Of a stretch of DNA of 28,123 bases, positions 4,783 to 12,290 are shown in pieces. This DNA is from a virus. Location: the IMG/VR virus record IMGVR_UViG_3300033153_007767, positions 1 to 28,123 of that record. One strand, 5' to 3'. How positions within the stretch are numbered: position 1 is the stretch's first letter; every line of letters begins with the position of its first letter. The notes beneath the pieces are model-generated. The model was not told the origin of the DNA. It did no database searches and worked only from the letters and a program-made list of their open reading frames with translations. Both the position numbers and the translations under genes were made by a program.

Positions 4783-6198
4783 ATGGATTTAACAGAAGAG
4801 CTTCAATTATTTAAATACTTATCAGATCCAGTTGAAACAATGACTGGATTATTAGAATTAACTTGCGAACCATTCCATCAGGAGTGGATAGACTTAATAG
4901 AAAAGAATGACTTCGTTGCTTTATTAGCTCCTAGAGGACATGGAAAGACTACCATTGTTGGTGGTTACATTATATGGAAAGTATTACAAAATCCAGATGT
5001 TCGTGTTCTTATTGTGACAATTAACCAAGATAAGGCAAATGAAATGATGATGTTCGTTCAACGTCATTTAGAGGCGAATGAAGGACTATTAAAAATTTTC
5101 GGTAACCAAAGGAGTTACTCTACATGGTCGAAATCTTCATGTCGTGTCGCTCCGTGTAAGAGAACGACTAAAGAACCGACTTTGAGTGTTCTTGGTGTTA
5201 CATCATCTATGGTTGGTGGTCATTACGATTTAGTCATCTTAGATGATATTGCAGATGCAAAGAACTCAAGAACAGATTATAGAAGAAAAGAATTAGTTAG
5301 ATGGTTCAACCAAACATTGATGCCTATGCTTGAACCAGAAGGAAAGGTAATTTCCATAGGAACTAAGTGGCATCAAGATGATATTCATTCTTACTTTCAA
5401 CGCCTTCCTGGGTATGAAACCCGTGTGTATAAGGCAATAATAGAGGAACCTGATGATGAGGGAATAGGAGGTAAAGCTCTATGGCCAGATAGGTTCTCAT
5501 TCGAAAAATTAGATGTATTAAGAAAAACATATGGTAATGTATCATTTATGATGCAATACCAAAATGAATATATTTCAGATGAAGAGTCCCCAATCAAATA
5601 CGATTGGGTACAAGCTGCGGTAAATGGATATAAAACGCCAGAACCTCCATATAAAAAATATATGGGAGTTGACTTAGCTTCGAAGGGAGAGGAAGCAGAT
5701 TATTTTACAATATCTATAATAGCAGTAAAAGATGGAATCGCTTATTGTATTGATGGTTTCCGTGGACACATATCAATGCATAGACAATTTCAAGTGATAA
5801 AATCTTATGTTGAAAAACATAATCCAATAAAGATTGGAATAGAATCGGCAGCACAACAAAAGATGATAACTGATCAATTTATTGAAGAGAATCCAACTCT
5901 TCCAATAATTGAGATAAAGTCATCTATCGTCAATGATAGGATGTCTCGTGTAATGAGACTTTCTGTATTATTCGAAACAGGCAGAATATTATTAAATCCA
6001 TCGCTTTTACAATGGACGGATGAATTAATATCTTTCCCAAGAGGTTCTCATGATGATACAATCGATTCTTTATCATTTGCCGTTCAAGTATCTCAAGAAA
6101 TGGATGAAGGAAGAATAGATTGGGAACGAGTCCCTGATTTAATAACAACAAGCAGATCAAGGAAATCCCCGAATATGTATAATGTTGTAAAAATATAG
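4783..6198 (+). CDS. terL: Terminase large subunit
   Basis: This 471-residue protein is the ATP-driven DNA-packaging motor and headful nuclease. The ATPase domain shows a Walker A motif (residues 49-57, APRGHGKTT), a Walker B motif (149-155, DLVILDD) and a coupling motif (191-197, SIGTKWH). The nuclease domain shows an RNase H-like acidic set: Asp297 in MGVDLAS, Glu354 in IGIESA and Asp424/Asp425/Asp428 in SHDDTIDSL. Length and domain order are normal for the family. The ATG follows GGTAATC. The end is 12 bp from the Alba gene, with the portal gene directly after. Function is secure; the exact subfamily is not determined. Confidence 0.96.
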   Translation: MDLTEELQLFKYLSDPVETMTGLLELTCEPFHQEWIDLIEKNDFVALLAPRGHGKTTIVGGYIIWKVLQNPDVRVLIVTINQDKANEMMMFVQRHLEANEGLLKIFGNQRSYSTWSKSSCRVAPCKRTTKEPTLSVLGVTSSMVGGHYDLVILDDIADAKNSRTDYRRKELVRWFNQTLMPMLEPEGKVISIGTKWHQDDIHSYFQRLPGYETRVYKAIIEEPDDEGIGGKALWPDRFSFEKLDVLRKTYGNVSFMMQYQNEYISDEESPIKYDWVQAAVNGYKTPEPPYKKYMGVDLASKGEEADYFTISIIAVKDGIAYCIDGFRGHISMHRQFQVIKSYVEKHNPIKIGIESAAQQKMITDQFIEENPTLPIIEIKSSIVNDRMSRVMRLSVLFETGRILLNPSLLQWTDELISFPRGSHDDTIDSLSFAVQVSQEMDEGRIDWERVPDLITTSRSRKSPNMYNVVKI

Positions 6199-6210
6199 GA
6201 AGTCAGTAAA

Positions 6211-6492
6211 ATGGAAGGAAGTCACGAAGTTTTCATTGGAAAGAAGGATATATCTCGATACATATCATCCTGTTTCTTCGCATTGAATAAATTTGATAAA
6301 GTTAAACTCATCTCACGTGGGTCTCATGTAAAAAAGTCGTTGGATATTCTTGCGATTCTAATAAGAGAAAATCTTGATGATGTTGAATATAATATTATAG
6401 TAAAAAGTGAACCCTTCGAGGGCAGATTTGTTACTGCGTTAGAGATTGATCTTACCGGTACAAGAAAAGAGGAAGAAAAAAATAATGGTTAA
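6211..6492 (+). CDS. Alba-family DNA/RNA-binding chromatin protein
   Basis: The 93-residue protein matches the archaeal Alba fold along its length: VFIGKKDISRYISS near the N-terminus (the IGKK lysines, here 11-12, contact nucleic acid in cellular Alba), a second helix, the strand-turn KLISRGSHVKKSLDIL that replaces the usual ARGRAISRAVD, a variable hairpin, and the last strand VTALEIDL. A GGAAG site precedes the ATG, and the gene overlaps the portal gene by 8 bp. Cellular Alba coats DNA and RNA as dimers. Placed between terminase and portal genes, this copy may act on packaged DNA or on viral chromatin; that role is inferred. It is strong evidence for an archaeal host. Confidence 0.85.
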   Translation: MEGSHEVFIGKKDISRYISSCFFALNKFDKVKLISRGSHVKKSLDILAILIRENLDDVEYNIIVKSEPFEGRFVTALEIDLTGTRKEEEKNNG

Positions 6493-7942
6493 ATTTAAAT
6501 TACCTAAAATATTTCCTGAGAAACAATCCAAATACTTAACAAAAGGAGGTAGACCAAAAACAATCATTGCTACTGGACAAAAATCAGAAGGTGGCAAAGG
6601 TGGAGATACAACACGAACAGAAAAGAAATTAAAAAGTTATTGGGATTATTACGAAGGTGAAGGAATAATATTCGCTTCAATAAGCATTACTGCTTGGAAT
6701 ACTGTTATGGTTGGTTATCACTTAACATCAGAAGATGATGGAGCCAAGGAAATAGTCCAACAAGCATTTGATGCTACTGATATCGATGGAGCTATTTTAG
6801 ATAATACAATTTATGCTTTAGTCTTTGGTGATTCATTTGTAGAAAAACTTAAAGGAACAACTGAAGGTACAAAATCGATTAATTATTTTGATCTTCATAC
6901 AATAGATCCAATAACAGTATTAGCGAATACTGATGAATTTGGAAGAATCACTGGATATCAACAAAAGATTGGTGGTAAGGTATTACCAACAAAATTGAAA
7001 CCAGAGCAAGTCATGCACTTCAAATTCTTTCCAAAACCATCAACTCCTTATGGGGTATCATTATTACAACCTTCAATTGATACAATAGATAGAAAAGTTA
7101 AAACAGATGAGTCGTTAGCTAATGCTATCCAAAGGCATGGAACCACTAAGTATGTGGTATCAGTTGGAAATGATGAAGAAATACCACCTGAATCAGTCTT
7201 TACTTCAATAAAAGCAAAATTAGAAGATATAGATTCACAAAATGAATTTATCATACCAGGTTTAGTTAGTATAGACACTATAGATGATAAAGGAATTCAG
7301 GGAGTAAAAGAGTATTCAGATTACTTCCAAACACAATTAATTGTTGGATTATTATGTCCAGAGGAAGCTCTTGGACAAGGAAGAGGCTCTACAGAAGCGA
7401 CATCTAAGGTAAAAGAGATAATGTATGAGCGATTTATCAAGTCAATTCAACATAAAATTGCAACAAAGATGAAAAAAGAGCTAATTGATCCAATTCTTAT
7501 CGAAAATGGTAAAGAACCTGGTTTAGTTGGTATGAGATTTAATTCTGTAACAGATGCTGATGAAGCAGTAAAGGCAAAATGGATGGGTAATCTCTTAAGA
7601 GGGTTCCCAACTGGAAAAATGCCATTTACAATAAATGAGGTTCGTTCAGTATTCGATTATCCTGCAATAGAAGGTGGAGATGAGCTTATGGAACAAGGAG
7701 ATGGCCTAGAAGACAATAAACCGGCTCCAGCAGGCGGAAATGGGGCAAAAACACCTAAAAGTGACGAAAAAGGCACAAAAACGGACAAAAAGAGTGAAAA
7801 AACACCAAAAACGGACAAAAAAGCATCAAAATCATCAAAATCGGTAGAAAAAGAGCTTTATTTACGTATTTTAAGAAGAGTACAAGACTTAGAAGATGAA
7901 CTAGATGATGTTAAAGAAAGGAGTGATTTGAATGGGCAATAA
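6485..7942 (+). CDS. Portal protein
   Basis: A 485-residue portal protein that forms the dodecameric channel at the capsid vertex and docks terminase. The body (residues about 45-400) has the family pattern, with an early helical wing region (ASISITAWNTVMVG), the middle GDSFVEKL segment, a VMHFKFFP.PSTPYGVSLLQPSIDTID region, and the helical stem/crown. The ATG at 6485 follows GAGGAAG and overlaps the end of the Alba gene; a TTG 13 codons earlier is rejected. After about residue 425 there is a tail of Lys/Thr/Ser repeats (GTKTDKKSEKTPKTDKKASK), then a short acidic coiled coil. That tail is unusual for a portal and could contact DNA or scaffold. Confidence 0.9.
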   Translation: MVKFKLPKIFPEKQSKYLTKGGRPKTIIATGQKSEGGKGGDTTRTEKKLKSYWDYYEGEGIIFASISITAWNTVMVGYHLTSEDDGAKEIVQQAFDATDIDGAILDNTIYALVFGDSFVEKLKGTTEGTKSINYFDLHTIDPITVLANTDEFGRITGYQQKIGGKVLPTKLKPEQVMHFKFFPKPSTPYGVSLLQPSIDTIDRKVKTDESLANAIQRHGTTKYVVSVGNDEEIPPESVFTSIKAKLEDIDSQNEFIIPGLVSIDTIDDKGIQGVKEYSDYFQTQLIVGLLCPEEALGQGRGSTEATSKVKEIMYERFIKSIQHKIATKMKKELIDPILIENGKEPGLVGMRFNSVTDADEAVKAKWMGNLLRGFPTGKMPFTINEVRSVFDYPAIEGGDELMEQGDGLEDNKPAPAGGNGAKTPKSDEKGTKTDKKSEKTPKTDKKASKSSKSVEKELYLRILRRVQDLEDELDDVKERSDLNGQ

Positions 7943-8453
7943 GTATATTATCCATAAATTAACCAAAAAATTAGAATTTAATGATAAAATTATCCAAAAA
8001 TACGGAGATGCTCGTGTTTATAGGGATTGTATTATGTTAACTCCGGGATCTTGGACAGATTCTTTATCACATGTCCCAATAGAGTACACTGCAGACGAAT
8101 TAGCGATGTCTGCCACGACATGGATTGCCAATCATTTAGATTTGGATCATTCATTTAAAACTCTAGATAAGATTGGTTATGTTGAGAATCAACATTGGTA
8201 TGATAATTCAGTTATGGGTGATGTTTACATCCATCCAATAACACAAAATGCTCGAGATACCATAGCTCAGATAGATTCTGGAAGAATTAATGAATTATCG
8301 GTAGAATTGATGTCAATGGATGAATATGACTACGAAAATGACAGAATGCTTGCAACTGATATAAAATTCTTAGGATTAGCAGTTGTCACAGCTGGCGCAT
8401 GTAGAGACACTAAAATAACAAATAATCCAAATTATGTAAAAACAGAATATTAG
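7932..8453 (+). CDS. Prohead protease-fold protein, possibly catalytically reduced
   Basis: A 173-residue protein with the layout of herpesvirus-assemblin/HK97-type prohead proteases: an early beta region with TPGSWTDS, then LDHSFKTLDKIGYV with candidate catalytic His73, then GRINELSVEL with candidate Ser123, and the closing strand LGLAVVTAGACRDTKI. In the second protease-like gene of this window (10546-11754) the equivalent strand carries a Glu (FEISVCHRP) where this protein has Gly148, so the third catalytic residue may be missing. It overlaps the portal gene by 11 bp. It may be an active maturation protease or a structural relative; the family assignment rests on motif order alone. Confidence 0.6.
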   Translation: MGNKYIIHKLTKKLEFNDKIIQKYGDARVYRDCIMLTPGSWTDSLSHVPIEYTADELAMSATTWIANHLDLDHSFKTLDKIGYVENQHWYDNSVMGDVYIHPITQNARDTIAQIDSGRINELSVELMSMDEYDYENDRMLATDIKFLGLAVVTAGACRDTKITNNPNYVKTEY

Positions 8454-8461
8454 GTGAATAA

Positions 8462-8623
8462 ATGGTAAATACAGGAGATAAGAAAACAATATGCTCTTTT
8501 TTTAAAGAGTGTAGCCAATATGGATATAAATGTAAAAATTGCTGCTGGAATGCAGATAATCAATTGATTGATTACTATGAGCAAAAGGAGACTTCTGATG
8601 GTTATACAAAAAGGCGAGCATAA
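8462..8623 (+). CDS. Cysteine-rich small protein, 53 aa
   Basis: The 53-residue product has five cysteines (residues 12, 18, 25, 28 and 29) in its first half, ICSFFKECSQYGYKCKNCC, which suggests one zinc or metal site, and a polar C-terminal half. GGTGAAT lies three to four bases before the ATG and eight bases after the preceding stop, and TAA directly abuts the next ATG. It sits in a tight head-gene operon. It is not a family I can name. Confidence 0.6.
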   Translation: MVNTGDKKTICSFFKECSQYGYKCKNCCWNADNQLIDYYEQKETSDGYTKRRA

Positions 8624-8941
8624 ATGAGTGATTCACCATTATGGATTCTTGGTTGTGAGCTTTGTAAGTTATATATTGCTTGGGATGGCTCAACAAAATT
8701 ATATTGGCCGGAAAACTCTAGAGATATACAAAAATCTGAATTTATCATAATAGATTGCCCAACATGTGGAAAACCTACTGTTGTTTATAGGGATCATGTA
8801 TCATCAATATTAAGCGAATCTTGGGGACGTATTCTATATAGATGCCGCAAGATATTTGGAAATAGTATAAAATTACATATTATTAGTAAATGTGAGAGAG
8901 AACACCTTAATTATCATATAGTTAAGGAGGAATTCAAATGA
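8624..8941 (+). CDS. Zinc-ribbon protein, 105 aa
   Basis: A 105-residue protein with Cys11-X2-Cys14 and Cys45-X2-Cys48, forming a probable zinc ribbon, separated by a segment rich in aromatic residues (DGSTKLYWPEN). A basic helical C-terminal half follows (SWGRILYRCRKIFGN). The ATG abuts the stop codon of the preceding gene, and the stop overlaps the next ATG by 4 bp (ATGA), so expression is probably coupled. Possible roles include nucleic-acid contact or virion assembly, but nothing decides between them. Confidence 0.65.
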   Translation: MSDSPLWILGCELCKLYIAWDGSTKLYWPENSRDIQKSEFIIIDCPTCGKPTVVYRDHVSSILSESWGRILYRCRKIFGNSIKLHIISKCEREHLNYHIVKEEFK

Positions 8942-9402
8942 TAACAAACATAGAAAAAAATGTTAGAGCACTAACAAATATCATATTTAGAGATCTTGAA
9001 ATAGTCAGTTATGGAGATAGAATGAAAACTGGCAAAGATGCAGCAATAATCTTAAATGGTAACCCAATACATGAATATCTAGGGATATCTCGGATGGATT
9101 GGGAGATAATACCATATGAAAAATATGGAACAATAAAATTAACCTGTTGTCGAGCAAATGGGCAAATTCTCTTCAATAAAGAAAAACAAGAAATAGAGGA
9201 TTATGTTCTAACTATAGATAAACCAATAAAGAAAATTCATATCGATTATAAAGGGTTATCTGTTATATCAGATAATACTCCACTAAATACTAAGATAATT
9301 AAAAATGGAAGAGATATAACTAAAGATTTGTCAATTGGTTATATATCATCAACAATTGGTGATGCTGATACTATTACAGAATTACAAATTATATTAGCTT
9401 AA
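8938..9402 (+). CDS. Hypothetical protein, 154 aa, tail-tube-like C-terminal motif
   Basis: I do not recognise the family. A TTAAGGAGG Shine-Dalgarno site precedes the ATG. The protein is predicted to be largely beta (IKLTCCRANGQ, YVLTIDKPIKKIHIDYKGLSVI) with a helical N-terminus. Its last strand contains GDADTITE (residues 141-148), the same eight residues found near the C-termini of the two tail-tube proteins at 16110 and 16598. It also has the same upstream context of a hydrophobic strand with paired serines. A virion beta-sandwich protein, such as a head or neck spike, is a reasonable guess. It sits between zinc-ribbon and prohead-associated genes. Confidence 0.6.
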   Translation: MITNIEKNVRALTNIIFRDLEIVSYGDRMKTGKDAAIILNGNPIHEYLGISRMDWEIIPYEKYGTIKLTCCRANGQILFNKEKQEIEDYVLTIDKPIKKIHIDYKGLSVISDNTPLNTKIIKNGRDITKDLSIGYISSTIGDADTITELQIILA

Positions 9403-9421
9403 ATATTAAGGACGTGGGAAA

Positions 9422-9637
9422 ATTCCTACACCAAATAAAAATGAAAAGAAATCAGATTTTATAAGCAGATGCATTCCTATAGTAATGAAAGAGGGGAAGA
9501 AGCAAGATCAAGCTAGTGCGATCTGCTATTCTTTTTGGAAAAACAAAAATAAAAAGAAAAATTCATATAATGATGTTATTGAAATCCTTGAAAGTATATC
9601 TTTAAATTTAGAGAATATTTCAAAGAATGTTAAATAA
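9422..9637 (+). CDS. Small phage morphogenesis-region protein with apparent ATT start, 71 aa
   Basis: The frame reads (I/M)PTPNKNEKKSDFISRCIPIVMKEG...DQASAICYSFWKN. Small proteins with this pattern, MP.P..GE....F..RC...V..EG...DQ..A.CYS.W, are common in the head modules of tailed phages and usually begin with ATG at the residue before Pro. Here the codon at that position is ATT (9422-9424); no ATG, GTG or TTG is in frame between it and the upstream stop, and the first in-frame ATG would delete the conserved N-terminus. A purine-rich GGACGTGGG segment lies just upstream. The C-terminal third is Lys-rich, then predicted helical. Function is unknown. Confidence 0.6.
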   Translation: MPTPNKNEKKSDFISRCIPIVMKEGKKQDQASAICYSFWKNKNKKKNSYNDVIEILESISLNLENISKNVK

Positions 9638-9653
9638 GAGAGAGTGATGTTAT

Positions 9654-9833
9654 TTGTCATTAATTGGTGGTTATAGAACTTCAGGAACCACTTCAGGTAG
9701 TTCTTGTAGTGATAGAATAATAAATTTTAGTGGATTCGCAGTATCAGGTTTATCTGATAGTAACGTATTAGCAGTTTGCATGTATGCATGGGACTCTAGT
9801 ATTGATAAATGGATTCCATATGATATAAGGTGA
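9654..9833 (+). CDS. Small beta-rich protein, 59 aa, TTG start
   Basis: A 59-residue protein rich in Ser and Gly (SLIGGYRTSGTTSGSS) with a C-terminal half typical of small beta proteins (VLAVCMYAWDSSIDKWIPYDI). The proposed TTG start has GTGAT five bases upstream, and the in-frame stop three codons before it limits other choices. It lies between the 71-residue phage protein and the cupin gene in the same operon. It may be a virion component, but no family is recognised. Confidence 0.5.
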   Translation: MSLIGGYRTSGTTSGSSCSDRIINFSGFAVSGLSDSNVLAVCMYAWDSSIDKWIPYDIR

Positions 9834-9837
9834 TGAT

Positions 9838-10260
9838 ATGGAAGAATCTGAACATTTAAAGAAATTAGAAGAGATTATTCCAAGATTGAAAGTAAAAGAT
9901 GAACATAATTGTGAAGTTACATACGAATCAGATGGAGAAGGAACCTTCATTGGGTTTGGATTACATAAAGAAAAGGGTGTAGCAGTGCAACGAGTGTTTA
10001 TGAGTAAAGGGACTAATATCCCAGAACATCAACATTCAGAGAATGAATATGCATTGTGCTATTCTGGAAAATTTGAATTAATAACAGAAGGAAATAATGT
10101 TATGGTAAATGGAACTAAATCAGAATCTCCACATATATTAACTCCAGGCGATGCAGCATTTTTCCCTCCTGATACTAAACATTCAGCAATTATACTGAAA
10201 GATACATGGATAGTGTGTGTAACAATACCAGCTTCCGAGGAGTATCCAGATGCCAAGTAA
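9838..10260 (+). CDS. Cupin-domain metal-binding protein
   Basis: A 140-residue single-domain cupin. Motif 1 reads GTNIPEHQHSENEYALCYSG, with His64, His66 and Glu70 as metal ligands. Motif 2 reads LTPGDAAFFPPDTKHSAI, with His115 as the last ligand. The N-terminal helix (residues 1-20) is charged. An AAGGTGAT sequence precedes the ATG, and the gene's last 11 bp overlap the next gene. Cupins are diverse, ranging from sugar-binding to dioxygenase and transcription-factor domains. No substrate is implied here. Its place among head genes suggests a virion-associated or host-metabolism role. The domain is secure; the function is open. Confidence 0.85.
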   Translation: MEESEHLKKLEEIIPRLKVKDEHNCEVTYESDGEGTFIGFGLHKEKGVAVQRVFMSKGTNIPEHQHSENEYALCYSGKFELITEGNNVMVNGTKSESPHILTPGDAAFFPPDTKHSAIILKDTWIVCVTIPASEEYPDAK

Positions 10261-10546
10261 TGACGCAACCATGGCTGGAATTATAGTGGCTTTAGAGAAC
10301 ATCAAAGATGAGCTAAAGCGAGATCATAAACGATTAGATAGTATTGATAGTAAATTAGACAATCATGTTACTCACATAGAACATAGATTGACACAAATTG
10401 AGACAACTTTATCAACAATGAAGAATACAAATAAAAATATTACTGAACTAACAACAACAATCAAAAATTTAAAATGGATTGTTGGATCTATATTTCTTAC
10501 TATTATAGGTATTTTTGGTATGGTTTTTGTTCAAATGGTGTTTTAA
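10250..10546 (+). CDS. Coiled-coil protein with C-terminal membrane anchor, 98 aa
   Basis: A 98-residue protein of the XhlA/hemolysin-like layout seen in phages: an amphipathic, heptad-patterned helix (residues about 12-72, IKDELKRDHKRLDSIDSKLD) followed by one transmembrane segment (about 75-96). A GAGGAG site precedes the ATG, and the gene overlaps the cupin gene by 11 bp. Its stop codon shares one base with the next ATG (TAATG). In phages such proteins take part in lysis or membrane tethering, but here it lies among head genes. Function is therefore uncertain. Confidence 0.65.
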   Translation: MPSNDATMAGIIVALENIKDELKRDHKRLDSIDSKLDNHVTHIEHRLTQIETTLSTMKNTNKNITELTTTIKNLKWIVGSIFLTIIGIFGMVFVQMVF

Positions 10547-11754
10547 TGACTGAACTTATACATATGCCGTTATCTCTCAGAGGAGGATTTCATGTCCTTG
10601 AAGAGATACACGAGCCAGAAAGAATTATTGCGGGTTACGCTTCTATTATTGAGGTAGATAAACAAGATCACTTTATCCCAAAAGAGGCATTAGAAGATGG
10701 AATGCGATCTCTACTTGAGGACTCTGATTATGCAAATATAATGATGACACATAAGAATGTTCAAATAGGAAAAGTTATTCCAGAATATAGTGGAGTAAAA
10801 ACTCATGTAGATGATAATGGATTATTCATTGTTGTAAAGATGAGGAATAATTTAGATATCGCTAATGAAGTTTGGGAAAAGATTCTCAATAATGAACTTA
10901 ACGGATTCTCTATAGCAGCAGAAGTCTTAAAATCTCGTGGAGAGTGTAATGACGAGAAATGCTGGAAAGTTATAGAAAAAATGAACATATTTGAAATTTC
11001 TGTATGTCACAGACCCATTAATTCAAAATCTGGGTTTGTCGTTATATCAAAGGGAGAAGATCTCCCTGATAATGTAATTGAAGATGTATATAAAAACGTA
11101 GGTAATAAAATGACAGAAGAAAAAACATCTCCTTCTGAAGTTGAGAAAGAAGTGGTAATCATCGAAGAAGATACGGCTACACAAAAAGTTACAGAGACTA
11201 CAGAAAAGAGTGAGTTTAACATAGAAGCTGCAATTGATGAGCTAAAGAGACAAGTATCTGCTCTTACTGGTATTGTTATGGATATGAACAAGCCTCCAGA
11301 ACCTGAAGTAATAGAAGAAATAACAAAGAAATCTGATGATGAGTGCGTTGATTGTGAAGATAAAGTAAAGGAAATAATCAAAGAAGAAAAAGTTGATGAT
11401 CCTTTAGAAGCTATCAAAAAATCAATAGATTCTATACTTTCACGATTAGACAAAGAAGATAAGACAGGTGAATTAAGTGTAGCGATAAAAGCAAGAGATG
11501 ACAAAATCTCAGCGTTAGAGACTAAATTAAATGTTATTGAAAAAGCCGGTGATGAAATAGTAGAGACAAAAGATGAGCCTAAAGAAGATCCAAAAGAAGA
11601 TACACCAGTAGAGCAAAAGAAAGATTCAGAAGAAAAAGAGCATGTTGAAGCAACTAAAGAAGATCCAAAAACTCTTACAAATGAAGAATCTACTGAAGTT
11701 AAAATGCAGAGCCCAATCATCATAAAAGACGGTATGGTAAGTGCGAATAAGTAA
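10546..11754 (+). CDS. XkdF-like prohead protease with C-terminal scaffold-like region
   Basis: A 402-residue protein. Residues 1-170 resemble phage XkdF-type serine proteases of the assemblin/HK97 prohead fold: RIIAGYASIIEVD, MMTHKNVQIG with His69, LNGFSIAAEV with Ser122, and FEISVCHRPINS with Glu150, giving a plausible His-Ser-Glu triad. Residues about 175-400 are acidic, low in aromatics and rich in Lys/Glu/Asp/Thr, with heptad-like helices, as expected of an internal scaffold. The ATG at 10546 overlaps the preceding stop by one base; upstream codons in this frame are rejected. It directly precedes the decoration and capsid genes, so a fused protease-scaffold that is cleaved during maturation is likely. 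Confidence 0.8.
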   Translation: MTELIHMPLSLRGGFHVLEEIHEPERIIAGYASIIEVDKQDHFIPKEALEDGMRSLLEDSDYANIMMTHKNVQIGKVIPEYSGVKTHVDDNGLFIVVKMRNNLDIANEVWEKILNNELNGFSIAAEVLKSRGECNDEKCWKVIEKMNIFEISVCHRPINSKSGFVVISKGEDLPDNVIEDVYKNVGNKMTEEKTSPSEVEKEVVIIEEDTATQKVTETTEKSEFNIEAAIDELKRQVSALTGIVMDMNKPPEPEVIEEITKKSDDECVDCEDKVKEIIKEEKVDDPLEAIKKSIDSILSRLDKEDKTGELSVAIKARDDKISALETKLNVIEKAGDEIVETKDEPKEDPKEDTPVEQKKDSEEKEHVEATKEDPKTLTNEESTEVKMQSPIIIKDGMVSANK

Positions 11755-11793
11755 TATATGTTATTTGTAAAATAAAATAAGAGGAAATAAAAT

Positions 11794-12210
11794 ATGACAT
11801 ACACCGCACCAACGGATGATATTTTATATAATGATGATGGAGTCCTATATGGTTATGAAGCATCTGGTGAAATTTTTAAAGGACAAGTTGTTTCTGTAAC
11901 TACAAAAACTGGTTCTAAACAACCATTTGTTTGTGAGACATACGCTGTTACAATACCAACAATAGCAAACGTCGGAGTCGCAGTTTTTTATGCTGAAGAT
12001 AATGATATTGCAATTGCTGGCCCTGGTTGCATCGTAAGATGTATAGTTGCAGCCGCTTCGGTTTGTACTGCTGGAGATACTCTATGGCCATCAGGTAATG
12101 AAGGTAAAGTCGCCAATATTTATACAATTGGAGATGCTAACGTACCTTGTGGAGTAGCTTTAGAAACACAAGCAAGCGCAGATGGTACAGTACTAATGAT
12201 GGTTAAATAA
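11794..12210 (+). CDS. Capsid decoration protein (DUF2190-like)
   Basis: A 138-residue, Gly/Ala/Val-rich beta protein of the small phage decoration type: YEASGEIFKGQVVSV, then repeated short strands and GDTLWPS.NEGKV and VPCGVALETQASADGT. Such proteins sit on the outer capsid surface and stabilise it. It lies immediately before the capsid gene, as in many tailed viruses, with a strong GAGGAAAT Shine-Dalgarno site. The stop is followed by one of three related T-rich 3' elements (12221-12233). The family is inferred from composition, size and position. Confidence 0.75.
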   Translation: MTYTAPTDDILYNDDGVLYGYEASGEIFKGQVVSVTTKTGSKQPFVCETYAVTIPTIANVGVAVFYAEDNDIAIAGPGCIVRCIVAAASVCTAGDTLWPSGNEGKVANIYTIGDANVPCGVALETQASADGTVLMMVK

Positions 12211-12220
12211 TCATAAAATT

Positions 12221-12240
12221 ATGTTTTAATGTTATTTCTT
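12221..12240 (+). terminator. 3' element ATGTTTTAATGTT, copy 1
   Basis: ATGTTTTAATGTTATTTCTT begins 10 bp after the stop codon of the decoration gene. Near-identical elements occur at the same distance after two other genes (13311 and 17075). The T-rich sequence fits archaeal oligo-T termination or mRNA 3'-end processing. Confidence 0.5.
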
Positions 12241-12246
12241 AATGTA

Positions 12247-12263
12247 ACTGTTTTTTTAACAGT
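12247..12263 (+). other. ACTGTT/AACAGT hairpin before the capsid gene
   Basis: An inverted repeat ACTGTT-T5-AACAGT lies between the decoration and capsid genes and abuts an ATG at 12264. It could end the upstream transcript or shield that ATG; this favours the later capsid start at 12291. Confidence 0.35.
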
Positions 12264-12290
12264 ATGTCTTTAATAAAAAGAAGAATATAT

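Noticed and set aside
11007-11804. 265-codon open frame on the - strand
   Set aside because: It is the antisense shadow of the Glu/Lys-rich scaffold-like region; its Ser-rich composition reflects that, and no promoter is seen.
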